From Methylocystis bryophila (lineage in GTDB: Bacteria > Pseudomonadota > Alphaproteobacteria > Rhizobiales > Beijerinckiaceae): a DNA stretch of 64,000 nt. Shown here piece by piece: positions 16,361 to 26,047 of the stretch. Numbering within the stretch: the stretch's first letter is position 1; every line of letters begins with the position of its first letter. Location of the stretch: positions 310,001 through 374,000 of the forward strand of contig NZ_AP027149.1 in the NCBI RefSeq assembly GCF_027925445.1, written 5' to 3'. The notes beneath the pieces are model-generated. The model had not been told where the DNA came from, did no database searches, and worked only from the letters and a program-made list of their open reading frames with translations. Both the position numbers and the translations under genes were made by a program.

Positions 16361-19300
16361 ATGACCCGGAACGCATTCCCCAATCCGCGCGGCGAAACGC
16401 TGAAGATCGCGCCGAACTCAGGCGTGCAGTTTCTCGTCTATGGATTCGACATCGAGGCGAGCGGGAGGTTTTCGCGCTCCTTCATCGAGCACAAGCGCAC
16501 GGATCTGCGCGGCCCCGACGGAATGACGCCGATCGAGTTGCGCCCGAACTGGAACGACGACGACCCCGAGCTCGATCCCCCGCTCCCGCCCAAGGGCAAT
16601 GATGACGTCTATGATATTTCGAAGCAGAAGGCGCTCGAGCCGTTTCTCGGGCAGTGGACGCCTATTCCCTATCTCGCCGTGCAGTCGGGGCGCGACCAGA
16701 TCGGGCGCGAGCTGCTGCAGCCGGGTCCGACGAACTGGGCGCGCGTCCGCGTCGACCTCGCCGAACCCGCAAACGCGCCAGGCCACACCCATGTCGTGAC
16801 GCTCGCCTTCGACACCGAGCTTCTGGAGCGTCGCGAAGGGCGCACCTATGTCGCGCCGAGCCCGCAGGACGCGCTCGCCGAGCATGAGTTCGTGTTCGCG
16901 TCGCTGTTTCGGGACGTCGCCGCCTTTCTGTCCGACTCCGCGCCCGGCGGCAACACGAACAATCAGGAATGGGTCGATCGCTGGATTGACGAGCTTTTCG
17001 TCGAGCTCAAAACGGCGCAGCGCGGCCGGCCGCCGCGGCCGGAGGAGCGGCAACCGCTCGAGCACGCCGCGCGCTACGTGGCTTTCCTTCAGCTCTTGGC
17101 GACGGCGATCTCGCCGCCGCGCATCAAGCTCATCGACACGCTTTCGGCGGATCCCGCGGTCAAGCCCGTCAACGTCGATCTTGTCCTCGACATCGGCAAC
17201 AGCCGCACCTGCGGCATGCTGATCGAGAATTTTCCCAATCAGGACAAGATCGAGCTGGGCAACTCCTACGTGCTGCAGCTGCGCGACCTCGAACATCCGC
17301 AGCGCCTCTACGCCGAGCCCTTCGCGAGCGACGTTCAGCTCGCGCAGGCGCATTTCGGCAAAGAATATCTGTCGCGCTTTTCGTCGCGCACCCGCGCCTT
17401 CTTCTGGCCGAGCCTCGTGCGCGTCGGTCCCGAGGCGACACGCTACCGCCAGAGCGCCGAGGGCACCGAGGGCGCGAGCGGCATGTCGAGCCCCAAGCGC
17501 TATCTCTGCGACGTCGATCCTGTAAATCAGGATTGGCGGTTCCAGCCCGGCGACTATGGCGCGAAGCGCGAGCCGCCGACGATCGATCGCGCCGCCCGAC
17601 GCTTCGTCAATTCCCGCGGCGATGTGCTGCGTCAACTCGCCGACGAGCGCTCGTTCTACCTCCGGCTTTCCAGCGCCGCAGACACGGCCGAGCTCGAGAA
17701 GCCCGCCGCGCGCCTGACCTTCGCGCGCTCGTCGTTCTTCACCTTCCTCGTCGCAGAGATTCTCGTCCAGACGCTTTCACTCATTAACAACCCGCAACTC
17801 AGGGCCAAGCGCGGGGAAAAGGACACGCCGCGCCGCTTGCGCCGCATCATTTTCACCTTGCCGACGGCGATGCCGGTTCGCGAGCAGCGCTTGCTGCGCA
17901 GCCGCGCCAGCGCGGCGGTGAAGCTCGTCTTTGACATGATGGGCTGGACCGAGTCGCCGCCGCCGGGTCTGATGGTGCCCGAGACGAGCGCCGCCTGGGA
18001 CGAGGCGAGCTGCGCGCAAGTCGTTTACCTCTACAGCGAAATCGCTCAGAAATTTGGCGGCGCCATCTCGGACTTCATGCGGCTCGTGGGACGTCCCCGA
18101 GCCTACGCCCCGGCCGGCCGCTCGCCGGCGCCACAGGAGCAGCCGCAAGCATCCGTGCGCATCGCCAGCATCGACGTGGGCGGCGGCACGACAGATCTCA
18201 TGATCACCACCTATTACGTCGAGGACAATCGCGCGATCGTTCCCTCGCAAACCTTCCGCGAAGGGTTTCGCATCGCGGGCGAGGACGTGCTGCAGGAGAC
18301 CATCCAGCAGGCGCTGCTGCCGGCGATCGAGGCCGACCTTCGCGCGCGCGGGCTCTCGCGCGCGCGGGACTTCCTGGCCGATCGCTTCGGCGCCGACCGC
18401 GCCAATATGACGGAGCCCGAAAAGCATTTGCGACGGCAGCTGGTGCTGCGCGTCCTCAAGCCGGCGGCGCTCGCGCTGCTGGGCGAGTATGAAACGGTCG
18501 GCTCGGCCTGGGCCGGCTCCGGCGGCAAGGCGACGATCGCCGAGCTCGTGGCGCGCGCGACGCCCGAGGCGGCCGCGCTCGAAGGCCGCGTGCTCGATTA
18601 TGTGGACGCCGCCGCAGCGAGCTGGGGCGCCGAGGACTTTCGTCTGGCGCAGGTCGAGATCGCCATTGACTTCAGTCGCGTCAAGAACGCCGTCGAGACG
18701 ACTCTGGGCGGCGTCTTCGACAATATCGCAGAGGCCGTGAATCATTTCGACTGCGACGTGGTGCTGCTCTCCGGCCGCCCCTCGCGCCTGCCGGCGACGA
18801 TCGATCTTTTCGTCAACAAGCTCGCCGTGGCGCCGGATCGCGTGCTGCCGCTCACGAATTACCCGACAGGCAATTGGTATCCGTTCGGCGGGCGCTCGCG
18901 CTTTCGGATTGAAGATCCGAAGACCGCGACGGTGGTCGGCTGCATGCTCTGCGCCCTCGCCGAAGGGCAGATTCTCAACTTCACGCTTTACACCAATCGC
19001 TTCGCCATGCGCTCCACGGCGAACTACATCGGCGTCATGGAGCGCAACGGCAAGATGCTTACGCGCAACGTGCTGTTCTCGGCGCCTGGGGGAGAGGCGC
19101 CAGCCGAGTCCCAGAGCGGAGAGGTGAGCTGGTATGCGCCAATGCTGCTCGGCGCGCGTCAGCTGCCGATCGAGCGCTGGGTGACGACGCCAATGTATCG
19201 CATCAAAATGCTCGCCGGCTCCTCGGGAAGGCTCATTCAAAGGCCGATTAAGATCACCTTGGAGCGCGAGCTGCCCGAAGAGCTCGCCGACTACGACAGT

Positions 19301-19462
19301 CGCGAGTTCTCCTTGCAGGAGGCGCGCAAGGAGGAGCTTCGCATCACCGAGGCCGTCGCCCAGGACGGCGCCGCGGTGAAGCGCTCGTTCAGCCTCGTCT
19401 TCGACACGCTCGGCAGCGAGCAAGGCTACTGGCTCGACACCGGCATACTGGGCGTCGCTTAA
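16361..19462 (+). CDS. srfB: SrfB family protein (Hsp70/actin-like ATPase fold)
   Basis: 1033 residues, matching the ~1000-residue SrfB family. It has the two phosphate-binding signatures of the actin/Hsp70 superfamily: LDIGNSRTCGM near residue 275 and IDVGGGTTDLM near residue 604. A late LLSGRPSRLP adenosine-type motif lies near residue 803. No transmembrane segment is evident, so it is probably cytosolic. In Salmonella srfB belongs to an operon reported as SsrB-regulated and annotated as a virulence factor; its biochemical role is not established. The gene follows the SrfA-like gene by 78 bases and is 14 bases before srfC. Confidence 0.9.
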   Translation: MTRNAFPNPRGETLKIAPNSGVQFLVYGFDIEASGRFSRSFIEHKRTDLRGPDGMTPIELRPNWNDDDPELDPPLPPKGNDDVYDISKQKALEPFLGQWTPIPYLAVQSGRDQIGRELLQPGPTNWARVRVDLAEPANAPGHTHVVTLAFDTELLERREGRTYVAPSPQDALAEHEFVFASLFRDVAAFLSDSAPGGNTNNQEWVDRWIDELFVELKTAQRGRPPRPEERQPLEHAARYVAFLQLLATAISPPRIKLIDTLSADPAVKPVNVDLVLDIGNSRTCGMLIENFPNQDKIELGNSYVLQLRDLEHPQRLYAEPFASDVQLAQAHFGKEYLSRFSSRTRAFFWPSLVRVGPEATRYRQSAEGTEGASGMSSPKRYLCDVDPVNQDWRFQPGDYGAKREPPTIDRAARRFVNSRGDVLRQLADERSFYLRLSSAADTAELEKPAARLTFARSSFFTFLVAEILVQTLSLINNPQLRAKRGEKDTPRRLRRIIFTLPTAMPVREQRLLRSRASAAVKLVFDMMGWTESPPPGLMVPETSAAWDEASCAQVVYLYSEIAQKFGGAISDFMRLVGRPRAYAPAGRSPAPQEQPQASVRIASIDVGGGTTDLMITTYYVEDNRAIVPSQTFREGFRIAGEDVLQETIQQALLPAIEADLRARGLSRARDFLADRFGADRANMTEPEKHLRRQLVLRVLKPAALALLGEYETVGSAWAGSGGKATIAELVARATPEAAALEGRVLDYVDAAAASWGAEDFRLAQVEIAIDFSRVKNAVETTLGGVFDNIAEAVNHFDCDVVLLSGRPSRLPATIDLFVNKLAVAPDRVLPLTNYPTGNWYPFGGRSRFRIEDPKTATVVGCMLCALAEGQILNFTLYTNRFAMRSTANYIGVMERNGKMLTRNVLFSAPGGEAPAESQSGEVSWYAPMLLGARQLPIERWVTTPMYRIKMLAGSSGRLIQRPIKITLERELPEELADYDSREFSLQEARKEELRITEAVAQDGAAVKRSFSLVFDTLGSEQGYWLDTGILGVA

Positions 19463-19476
19463 AGGGAGGAGGGACC

Positions 19477-22074
19477 ATGGTCGACGCTGAGCTGGCCAAG
19501 GCCTGCGACTCCGCCGCGCAGGCGGCGACAGAGGCTTTGGACTGGATCAATCTCGCGAAGAACGAGAAGACTCTCGGCCACGAGCGCGCCTTTCTCGAGC
19601 GCACGATCCGCAACGAGGCCTATCGGCTCCGCCGACTCGCGCGCTCGCTCGACCGACCGATGTGCGTCGGCGTCTTCGGCCCGAGCCAGGCTGGCAAGTC
19701 CTATCTCGTCTCGGTGCTCGGCCGCAAAGGCGAGACGCTGATCGCGCTGTTTGACGATCCGAACCGGCCGGAAGTCGACTTCATCCGCGACATCAATCCC
19801 TTCGGCGAGAAGGAAGCGACCGGTCTCGTCACGCGATTCTCGATCAACCCGCCCAAGACTCCGCCAGGATTTCCCGTCGCGCTGCGCCTCCTGACGCAAA
19901 CCGACGTGCTCAAGATTCTCTGCAACTCCTATTTCTTCGACGGCGACCTCGAGGCGGAGACCGCCCTCTCGCCCGATGACATCGGCAAGCACCTCGCGTC
20001 TTTCGACGCTCGCCTGCGCGGCGGCTACGCCGACGTGCTGCGCGAGGAGGACATTTGGGACGTCGAGGAATATTTCCAGCGCCAGCTGCGACGCGCCGAG
20101 GCTAAACTGTTCGCGCCGTTCTGGCCGCGTTTCGCCGCTCTGGCGCCCCGCCTCGAAATCTCCGACCGCGCGGAGCTGTTCTCGATCCTTTGGGGTGGAC
20201 ACCGAGAGCTAACGGAGCTGTTCCTCACGCTGCTCGAGAGCTTGAGCAAGCTCGGCTTCGCAGAAGACGCCTTTTGCGCGCTCGACGCGCTGACGCCCGC
20301 GGCGACGGGCATCCTCAACGTCGAGACGCTTGCCGGGCTCGGGGTTGCGAACGCCGAGACCATGGAGATTTCGGCCGGGGGAAAGACCCTTTCCCTGCCG
20401 CGCGCGGTCGTCACGGCGCTCGCGGCCGAGCTGCGCATGACGATGAAGGAAGCGCCCTGGCCTTTCTTCGACCACACGGACCTTTTGGATTTCCCCGGCT
20501 ATCGCAGCCGCACGCCCACGAACCTCACAAAATACCTCCGCGAGGCGGGAAGCGGCGCGCTCAAGGAATTATTCCTGCGCGGCAAGGTCGACTATTTGTT
20601 TCAACGCTACACGGCCGAGCAGGAGCTGACCAGCATGCTGCTTTGCCTTCGGCCGAGCAACCTCGAGGTCGCGACGCTGCCGGCGATCATCGAGGAGTGG
20701 ATCGGCGCGACGCATGGCGCGAGCCCCGAGGCTCGCAAAGGCAGACCGCAGCTGCTGTTCTTCATCTTGACCATGTTCGACCAGCATTTGTCCGAAACGG
20801 TCGTCAGCGCGGGAGAAGACGTCGACCCGGGGATTCGATTTCAGGCGCGTCTCGAGGCGTCGCTTTTGAAACCCTTCGCCAAAATGGCCGATTCCTGGCC
20901 GCGAAGATGGACGCCGGAGGAGCCTTTCAAGAACTGCTTCTGGATTCGCAACCCGAACTACAAAGCGGAAGGCGTGATCCAATACGAGGGGCGCCGGGAG
21001 GTCGGAGTCCTCCCGCAAAAGGTGGAGCGGATAGCTCAGCTGCGCGCGGCGCATGCAAGAGCGCCCGAAGTGATCGAGCACTTCCGCGATCCCGATCGCG
21101 CCTTTGACGAGGTCATGCGTCTCAACGACGGCGGCGTTTCCTATCTCGCTGCGGCGCTGGAGCAGGTGTGCAAGCCAGGCATGAAGGAGGCGCAAGCGCG
21201 AAACCGCATGAGCGACCTCAAGCAGCGCATGTTCGACACGCTCGCGCCGCATTATGTCCCGACGGACGCCGAACGTCGCGTGGCCGAACGGACCGTCGTC
21301 GCGGACGCCGTTCTCGACGACTTTGCGGAATGCGTCCAACGGCAAGCGTTCGGAACTTTCCTGCGCGGCATGTGCGTGGACCGCGGCGATCTGGTCGAGG
21401 CTTTCTACGAGGCGCGTCTGTCGGGGGCGCTGAGCGAGAGCGGAGCCGAGCCCTCCGGCGAGACGAAGCCGGCGGCGCCGCGCAAGCAGGAGTCGCTCAG
21501 CGCGATCATCAAAAGATTGGGAAAGCCCGAGCTGCAGCCGGCGGCGGCGCCCGTCAATCCGGCTGCAGCCGCCTCGCGCCCGCGCGCCGCGCGCTACGAG
21601 GGTCTGGCGCAGGCGGCGATGCAGCTCTGGTCTAAAAGCGTGCATGACGCCTGCGACGATCTCGCCTTCGCCGAGGCGACGGGCGTGCCGCCGAAGGCGC
21701 TGAAGGAGATTGCGACGGAGCTTCTCGCAACCGCCCGCCGGAAGGGACTAGAGGCGAGCCTCCGCGTCGCGATCTCCGACGCGACGCATATCGAGACGAC
21801 CGAGCAGGCGGCGGCGAAGGCGACGATCATCGCCGAGCGCTTGATCAACCGCTTCGTGTCGACGCTCGGCGTCGACCAGGCTGCGCGCGACACGCGCTTC
21901 GACGCGTCGGGCATCGGCGAGCACCCGACCGACTTCCGACAAGAATTCTTCCTCACGTGGCTGAAGAGCTTTTATGACCAGACGATCGCCAACGCGCTCT
22001 CCTCGGATGGTCTTATCCTCGATCCCGAGCAGAACGCCAGGCTCGGTGAGATATTGAAAGGCTTCTCGGGGTGA
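19477..22074 (+). CDS. srfC: SrfC family protein (dynamin-like P-loop NTPase)
   Basis: 865 residues; AAGGGAGGAGGGA just before ATG 19477 is one of the strongest ribosome sites in the window. The Walker A/G1 loop is FGPSQAGKS near residue 68, a G3-like DLLDFPG lies near residue 334, and long helical C-terminal regions follow, consistent with a dynamin-like GTPase. SrfC is always found with SrfB and annotated as a putative virulence factor. Together the pair suggests an NTP-driven complex at the envelope linked to SrfA membrane proteins. The host may be free-living, so a virulence role should not be assumed. Confidence 0.88.
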   Translation: MVDAELAKACDSAAQAATEALDWINLAKNEKTLGHERAFLERTIRNEAYRLRRLARSLDRPMCVGVFGPSQAGKSYLVSVLGRKGETLIALFDDPNRPEVDFIRDINPFGEKEATGLVTRFSINPPKTPPGFPVALRLLTQTDVLKILCNSYFFDGDLEAETALSPDDIGKHLASFDARLRGGYADVLREEDIWDVEEYFQRQLRRAEAKLFAPFWPRFAALAPRLEISDRAELFSILWGGHRELTELFLTLLESLSKLGFAEDAFCALDALTPAATGILNVETLAGLGVANAETMEISAGGKTLSLPRAVVTALAAELRMTMKEAPWPFFDHTDLLDFPGYRSRTPTNLTKYLREAGSGALKELFLRGKVDYLFQRYTAEQELTSMLLCLRPSNLEVATLPAIIEEWIGATHGASPEARKGRPQLLFFILTMFDQHLSETVVSAGEDVDPGIRFQARLEASLLKPFAKMADSWPRRWTPEEPFKNCFWIRNPNYKAEGVIQYEGRREVGVLPQKVERIAQLRAAHARAPEVIEHFRDPDRAFDEVMRLNDGGVSYLAAALEQVCKPGMKEAQARNRMSDLKQRMFDTLAPHYVPTDAERRVAERTVVADAVLDDFAECVQRQAFGTFLRGMCVDRGDLVEAFYEARLSGALSESGAEPSGETKPAAPRKQESLSAIIKRLGKPELQPAAAPVNPAAAASRPRAARYEGLAQAAMQLWSKSVHDACDDLAFAEATGVPPKALKEIATELLATARRKGLEASLRVAISDATHIETTEQAAAKATIIAERLINRFVSTLGVDQAARDTRFDASGIGEHPTDFRQEFFLTWLKSFYDQTIANALSSDGLILDPEQNARLGEILKGFSG

Positions 22075-22080
22075 GCGCGC

Positions 22081-22102
22081 CTCAACGGAATCATTGAGCG
22101 AT
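22081..22102. repeat. Half-copy of dispersed palindromic repeat
   Basis: CTCAACGGAATCATTGAGCG matches the second stem of the repeat found at 54200-54241 and, more loosely, inside dinB (48625-48645, reverse orientation). It lies directly after srfC. Confidence 0.5.
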
Positions 22103-22111
22103 AAGCAATCG

Positions 22112-22154
22112 TCGGCGACGCGCGGCGGGCAAGCCCTCGCCCGCGAGTCGCCGA
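22112..22154. terminator. Hairpin between convergent srfC and TonB receptor genes
   Basis: Perfect outer arms TCGGCGAC / GTCGCCGA enclose inner GCGGGC / GCCCGC arms. The stem sits between two convergent stops and is symmetrical, so it could stop transcription from both sides. There is no T tract, so an intrinsic terminator is only a possibility. Confidence 0.4.
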
Positions 22155-22168
22155 TGCGAGCGGCGTGA

Positions 22169-24685
22169 TCAGAACGCGACCCTGATCAGTCCGCGGAAGG
22201 TGCGCGGCGCGCCGATCACGTTCAGATTGTTGAGGCCCCATCCCTGGCTGATGGTCGGAGCGGCAAATCCCGGTAGAAATCCAGGAATCCAACCGAAGCC
22301 TCCGTTCGTGAAATAGCTCGTGTCCAAGAGATTGTCGACGTTGAGCTGCGCCTTGATCTTGAGGCCGTTGTATTCGGTCTCGTAAGCGGCGAAGAGGCCC
22401 ACCAGACCGTAGCTTGGCGTCGACGATCCATAGATGTAATTGCCGGAATTGTCGTAATGATAGAAAGGCAGCAGGCCTGTGTAGTCGTATCTCGCGCCGA
22501 ATTTCAGTCCCCTAAGCGCGCCATCTCGGAACTCGTAATTAGAGGCGAGAGTCGCCTGATTTCGCGGCACATAGGGAAAGGGCGCGCCGACTGCCGGCGT
22601 AGCGCTGCTCGCGCCCGCGATGCCCTTCGTGACGATGACATCGGTGTTGGCGTAAGCGAGATTGACCTTCCAGCCAGGAAGCAGCTCGCCCTGAATGTCG
22701 AGTTCTGGTCCCTGCGAGCGGCCCTCGCCGACGAGCTCGACAAAGGTGGGCCTGTTGGGGATGCCGACCGGAATGTTAGTCTTGATCAGGTGGTAATAGT
22801 CGGCGCTGATCTGCAGCTTCTTGTCCAGAAGCTCGAATTTGACGCCCGCCTCCTCCTGCTGCCCCGCGCTCGGCGGTGGCGGCTGATTGGTGTTGATGAC
22901 CAGACTGCCTGTATAATTCGGGCTGAGAGCTTCCACGTAATTGCCATAGAAACTCACCCATTCGAGCGGACGCCAGGTCAAGCCGGCGCGCGGAGTCACT
23001 CTTTGCGTCGTCGTTATGCCTTCGTTCGCCAAGGCGGGCACGGAAAGCGTGTCGAGCGAGCCGGGGATGGTGTTCGTGGCCTGGGAGCGGCTCGAGATAT
23101 ATTGGTAACGCGCCCCGGCGAGCACGTGAAAGCCATAGGGCAGATCGATCTGATCCTGAACATAGGCGCCGACATTGTCGGCCTGCTGGGCGCTCGCGAG
23201 GAGAGGAAAAAGGTTGGTCGCGAATGTCGGGAGCTGCGCGGGCGCGCCGAAGAGGCTCAGCGTTCCGAGGTTGAGCGGCGCCAAGAGCTCTCCCCGGAAA
23301 TTGTATCGGTAATAGTCGCTGCCGAGCAGCAGGGTGTGCTTGAGCTCGCCGGTGTCGAAATGTCCGGTGATATCGACGACAGTGGCGTATTCCTCCTGTC
23401 GGTTTTTGACGGGTTGGCTATACTCCAGCAAGGACGTGTTCCCGGCGACGAAGGGCGAGCCGATGAAGCCGCATATCGGCGCCAAAGGCCCACTGATGCA
23501 GTCGCTGATTCCGATCGGGAGATTGGTGGCCTGAAAATAGTTCTCGCTTTGCAGGAAGGTTGTGGCTTTCACCGCCCAGCCATTGTCGAAATTGTGCGCG
23601 GCGGACAATTCCGAGAAAAGCGTCGGCTGACTCAGCGGCGACGGAGCGTTGTAGTTGTAGCCTCTTCCAAGCCAGAGCGGCGACACGCTGTTGAAAAACG
23701 GGATCACGTTATAGACTTGGTTCAGGCGATTTTCCTGATATTGTGTGTCAAACTTGACCCAAGTATTGTTGTCGACGTTCCATTTGAGAACGGGGTTGAA
23801 CATCAGATTGCGCGTGTAGCCATAGGTCTGGAATGATCCGTCATTCTCATAGGACGCGGTGAGGCGGTAAAGCAGCTCCTTGTTCGCGGCGAGAGGACCG
23901 GTGGCGTCCATCGTGGTGCGATAGGCGGCCCAGCTGCCGATCTGCTGTTGGACCGAATAGGCGGGCGTCTCCAGCGGCTGCTTCATGTTGAGATTGACGA
24001 TACCGCCGGGCTCCACGGCGCCATAGAGGATGGCGGCGGGGCCTTTCAACACCTCAACGCTTTCGACATTCGCAAATTCGACTCCGGCGACGCCGATATT
24101 GGTCGCGCCAAAATTGTCGATGCGGATGCCGTCGCGATAATAGGCGTTCGTGGAAAAGCCGCGGATCGTCACCTGTCCAAAGCTCGTGCCATTGCCGATG
24201 GCGCCGCCCCCGGTGACGCTGACGCCGCTCACGTCGCGCAGCGCCTGGTCGAGCGTGATGACCTGCTGATCCTCGAGCATTTGATGCGTGACGGTCTTGG
24301 TCGCAAGCGGCGTGTTCATGACCGGCGTGTTGACTTTGGTGCCGAGCGATTCGACGGGAGCGGAATAAGAGGTCGGATTGTTGCAGATCCCGTCCGCGCA
24401 AATCTGGCCATTCGCGCCCGGACCGATGTCGGTTCCATTGTTGTTCGCGAGCCCCAGGCCCGACCCTTCGCCCGCGACGGGCGCGGCGTTGGAGGCGCCG
24501 TTTGCATTCGAGGCATGGGAGACGCCTGAGCGCGGAGACGGCTTCGCCGCCGCGGTGCGCTTGATTGGTTTGGGCTTGCCGACCTGCAGGATGGGCAATT
24601 GCGTCTGCGCTCGCGCGGCGAAGGGAAGCAAGGACAGCGAAAGAACGACGGCGGAAACGCCGCAAGCGAACTCCTTGGGGGACAT
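22169..24685 (-). CDS. TonB-dependent siderophore receptor
   Basis: 838 residues using the ATG at 24685 (AGAGG upstream); the longer frame to 24766 would displace the signal peptide. The signal ends ARA, followed by a low-complexity Ala/Gly/Asn linker. The plug domain carries TLDQALRDVSGVSV, QVTIRGFSTN and VEVLKGPAAILYG, diagnostic of FhuA/FpvA-type receptors. A long 22-strand-type barrel ends in an aromatic residue (RVAF). It lacks the N-terminal FecA-like signalling domain, so regulation by FecR/sigma contact is unlikely. It would import an iron chelate or similar complex with TonB/ExbBD energy. The porin gene upstream (24763) is on the same strand. Confidence 0.92.
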   Translation of the reverse strand: MSPKEFACGVSAVVLSLSLLPFAARAQTQLPILQVGKPKPIKRTAAAKPSPRSGVSHASNANGASNAAPVAGEGSGLGLANNNGTDIGPGANGQICADGICNNPTSYSAPVESLGTKVNTPVMNTPLATKTVTHQMLEDQQVITLDQALRDVSGVSVTGGGAIGNGTSFGQVTIRGFSTNAYYRDGIRIDNFGATNIGVAGVEFANVESVEVLKGPAAILYGAVEPGGIVNLNMKQPLETPAYSVQQQIGSWAAYRTTMDATGPLAANKELLYRLTASYENDGSFQTYGYTRNLMFNPVLKWNVDNNTWVKFDTQYQENRLNQVYNVIPFFNSVSPLWLGRGYNYNAPSPLSQPTLFSELSAAHNFDNGWAVKATTFLQSENYFQATNLPIGISDCISGPLAPICGFIGSPFVAGNTSLLEYSQPVKNRQEEYATVVDITGHFDTGELKHTLLLGSDYYRYNFRGELLAPLNLGTLSLFGAPAQLPTFATNLFPLLASAQQADNVGAYVQDQIDLPYGFHVLAGARYQYISSRSQATNTIPGSLDTLSVPALANEGITTTQRVTPRAGLTWRPLEWVSFYGNYVEALSPNYTGSLVINTNQPPPPSAGQQEEAGVKFELLDKKLQISADYYHLIKTNIPVGIPNRPTFVELVGEGRSQGPELDIQGELLPGWKVNLAYANTDVIVTKGIAGASSATPAVGAPFPYVPRNQATLASNYEFRDGALRGLKFGARYDYTGLLPFYHYDNSGNYIYGSSTPSYGLVGLFAAYETEYNGLKIKAQLNVDNLLDTSYFTNGGFGWIPGFLPGFAAPTISQGWGLNNLNVIGAPRTFRGLIRVAF

Positions 24686-24762
24686 GGTGGCCTCTTGACG
24701 TCGCATCTGTAGAGTTGAGGGAGTGAATCGCGGCGCGGGTCGAAGCGCGCAGCGAAGGGCCA

Positions 24763-25671
24763 TCAATATTTGGCGAGCACCGGCGCCGGGCCGAGCGGCT
24801 GAAAGTGATAGTTGACGCCGGCCCGCACGACATTGCCGTTTATGCGCGCGGAGGATTTGAAGTAATCGGAGTAGAGCATCGCGCCACTGCCGACGACGCC
24901 CCAGGCGATTGCGTTGGCGCTAACCGTGCCGAGGTCGTAGTAGAGATACTCGACCTTGGCGCTCCATCGCGGCATGAACATCCATTCGACGCCGCCGCCC
25001 GCCGCCCAGCCGATGCGCCCGTCGTTGTAATTCTCGGAAACCGCGGCAGTAGGGAAGTTGGCGAGCGAGGACAGGACGAAGACGCCGTTGTTGAAGTTCG
25101 CGCCGCCATAAGCGAGACCGGCTGTCCCGTAGAGCAACAGCGTCGGCGTGACGAGATAGCCGAAGCGTCCGCGCACCGTGCCGAGATAGCCCAGACTCTT
25201 GGAGAAGTTGGTCTGCACGCCGACGAAAGCGCCAGTCGTCCTCTCCGTCGCGGAGCCGAAAACCTTCACGTTTTGCGAGAGCGTCGTTCCCTGAATGTCG
25301 GTCTCGACGCCGGCCAGGAAGCTGCTGAATTGCCAATTATAGCCGATCTGCCCGCCGCCGATGACGCCCAAATTGCTGGCGTTGGACTCGCCCGGAATGG
25401 CGAGGGCGACAGCGTTGCCGAAAGCGCTCGGCCCCACGAGGCCGGCGCCGTTGGCGGCGTCATTGTAGAGCGGCGCCGAAACGATCTTGATTGACGAGCT
25501 CGCGTCGAAAATCCCGCCGAGATTGGCGCCGAAGTAGGCGCCCGTCCAGATCGCCGACGGCGGAAGCACAGGCGGCTCTTTGAGCGCCGGAAGGTCTGCT
25601 GCGACAGCGGGGCTGGCGAACAGCGCCAGCGTCAGAGTGGCCATTGAGATTTTTGTCCGCATCATCTTCAT
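24763..25671 (-). CDS. Omp31-like outer membrane beta-barrel protein
   Basis: 302 residues from the ATG at 25671 (CCAGGAG site). Signal peptide ends AVAAD, then a short Pro-rich segment and WTGAYFGANLGG, the typical opening strand of alphaproteobacterial Omp25/Omp31-type proteins. Repeated WQ/GxxxGYNWQF, RGRFGY and VEWMFMPRWSAKVEYLYYDLG segments mark an eight-stranded barrel. It lies 77 bases upstream of the TonB receptor start and could be co-transcribed with it. Function in this family is structural or porin-like, and solute specificity is unknown. Confidence 0.85.
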   Translation of the reverse strand: MKMMRTKISMATLTLALFASPAVAADLPALKEPPVLPPSAIWTGAYFGANLGGIFDASSSIKIVSAPLYNDAANGAGLVGPSAFGNAVALAIPGESNASNLGVIGGGQIGYNWQFSSFLAGVETDIQGTTLSQNVKVFGSATERTTGAFVGVQTNFSKSLGYLGTVRGRFGYLVTPTLLLYGTAGLAYGGANFNNGVFVLSSLANFPTAAVSENYNDGRIGWAAGGGVEWMFMPRWSAKVEYLYYDLGTVSANAIAWGVVGSGAMLYSDYFKSSARINGNVVRAGVNYHFQPLGPAPVLAKY

Positions 25672-26047
25672 GTTCTCCTGGACGATGCGACACGAGTTCG
25701 CGGCGCCCGCTACAAGCAACAAGCCAGTAAAGCGTCGAACGGAGGCCTCACCATCCCGATGCGGCGAGAAACACTTTCTGATCTCGCAGCGATGGTGGCC
25801 TTCGGATTCGGATGAGGTTCCTTTCGACTGGACAAATGCTTATCAAGGCAACATCAGATGAAGATCATAATGGCGTCTGACGGGAGAATTCGCCGGCAAA
25901 TAATAAAACCCTGTGACTTTTACGTCACACTTGGTCCTCGCGGGCCGGTCTTCGACGGAGAGACGTCGGCGCTTGATTTCCGGCGAGCCGAGTCCTATCC
26001 CTTGAGCCGCCTCATTAACGGGCGAACATAACTCCGGGCGGCGCCGG
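25672..26047. promoter_or_regulatory. Divergent control region with inverted repeat upstream of response regulator 1
   Basis: No gene. At 25912-25929 lies a perfect inverted repeat TGTGAC-N6-GTCACA, 118 bases before the ATG of the response regulator at 26048. A related repeat lies at the same distance before the paralogous regulator gene at 30423, which makes a shared operator likely. The spacing (TGTGA-N8-TCACA) does not match the CRP consensus of N6. Confidence 0.5.

Noticed and set aside
17777..19423. 548-residue minus-strand frame within srfB
   Set aside because: Arg/His/Ala-rich shadow with no domain signature; srfB on the other strand has clear ATPase motifs.
16361..19462. DnaK/Hsp70 chaperone
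   Set aside because: Only the nucleotide-binding motifs resemble it; size and the srfC neighbour identify the SrfB family.
25912..25929. CRP/FNR binding site
   Set aside because: The arms look similar but the spacing is eight rather than six between TGTGA and TCACA; a response-regulator site is better supported by the matching copy.
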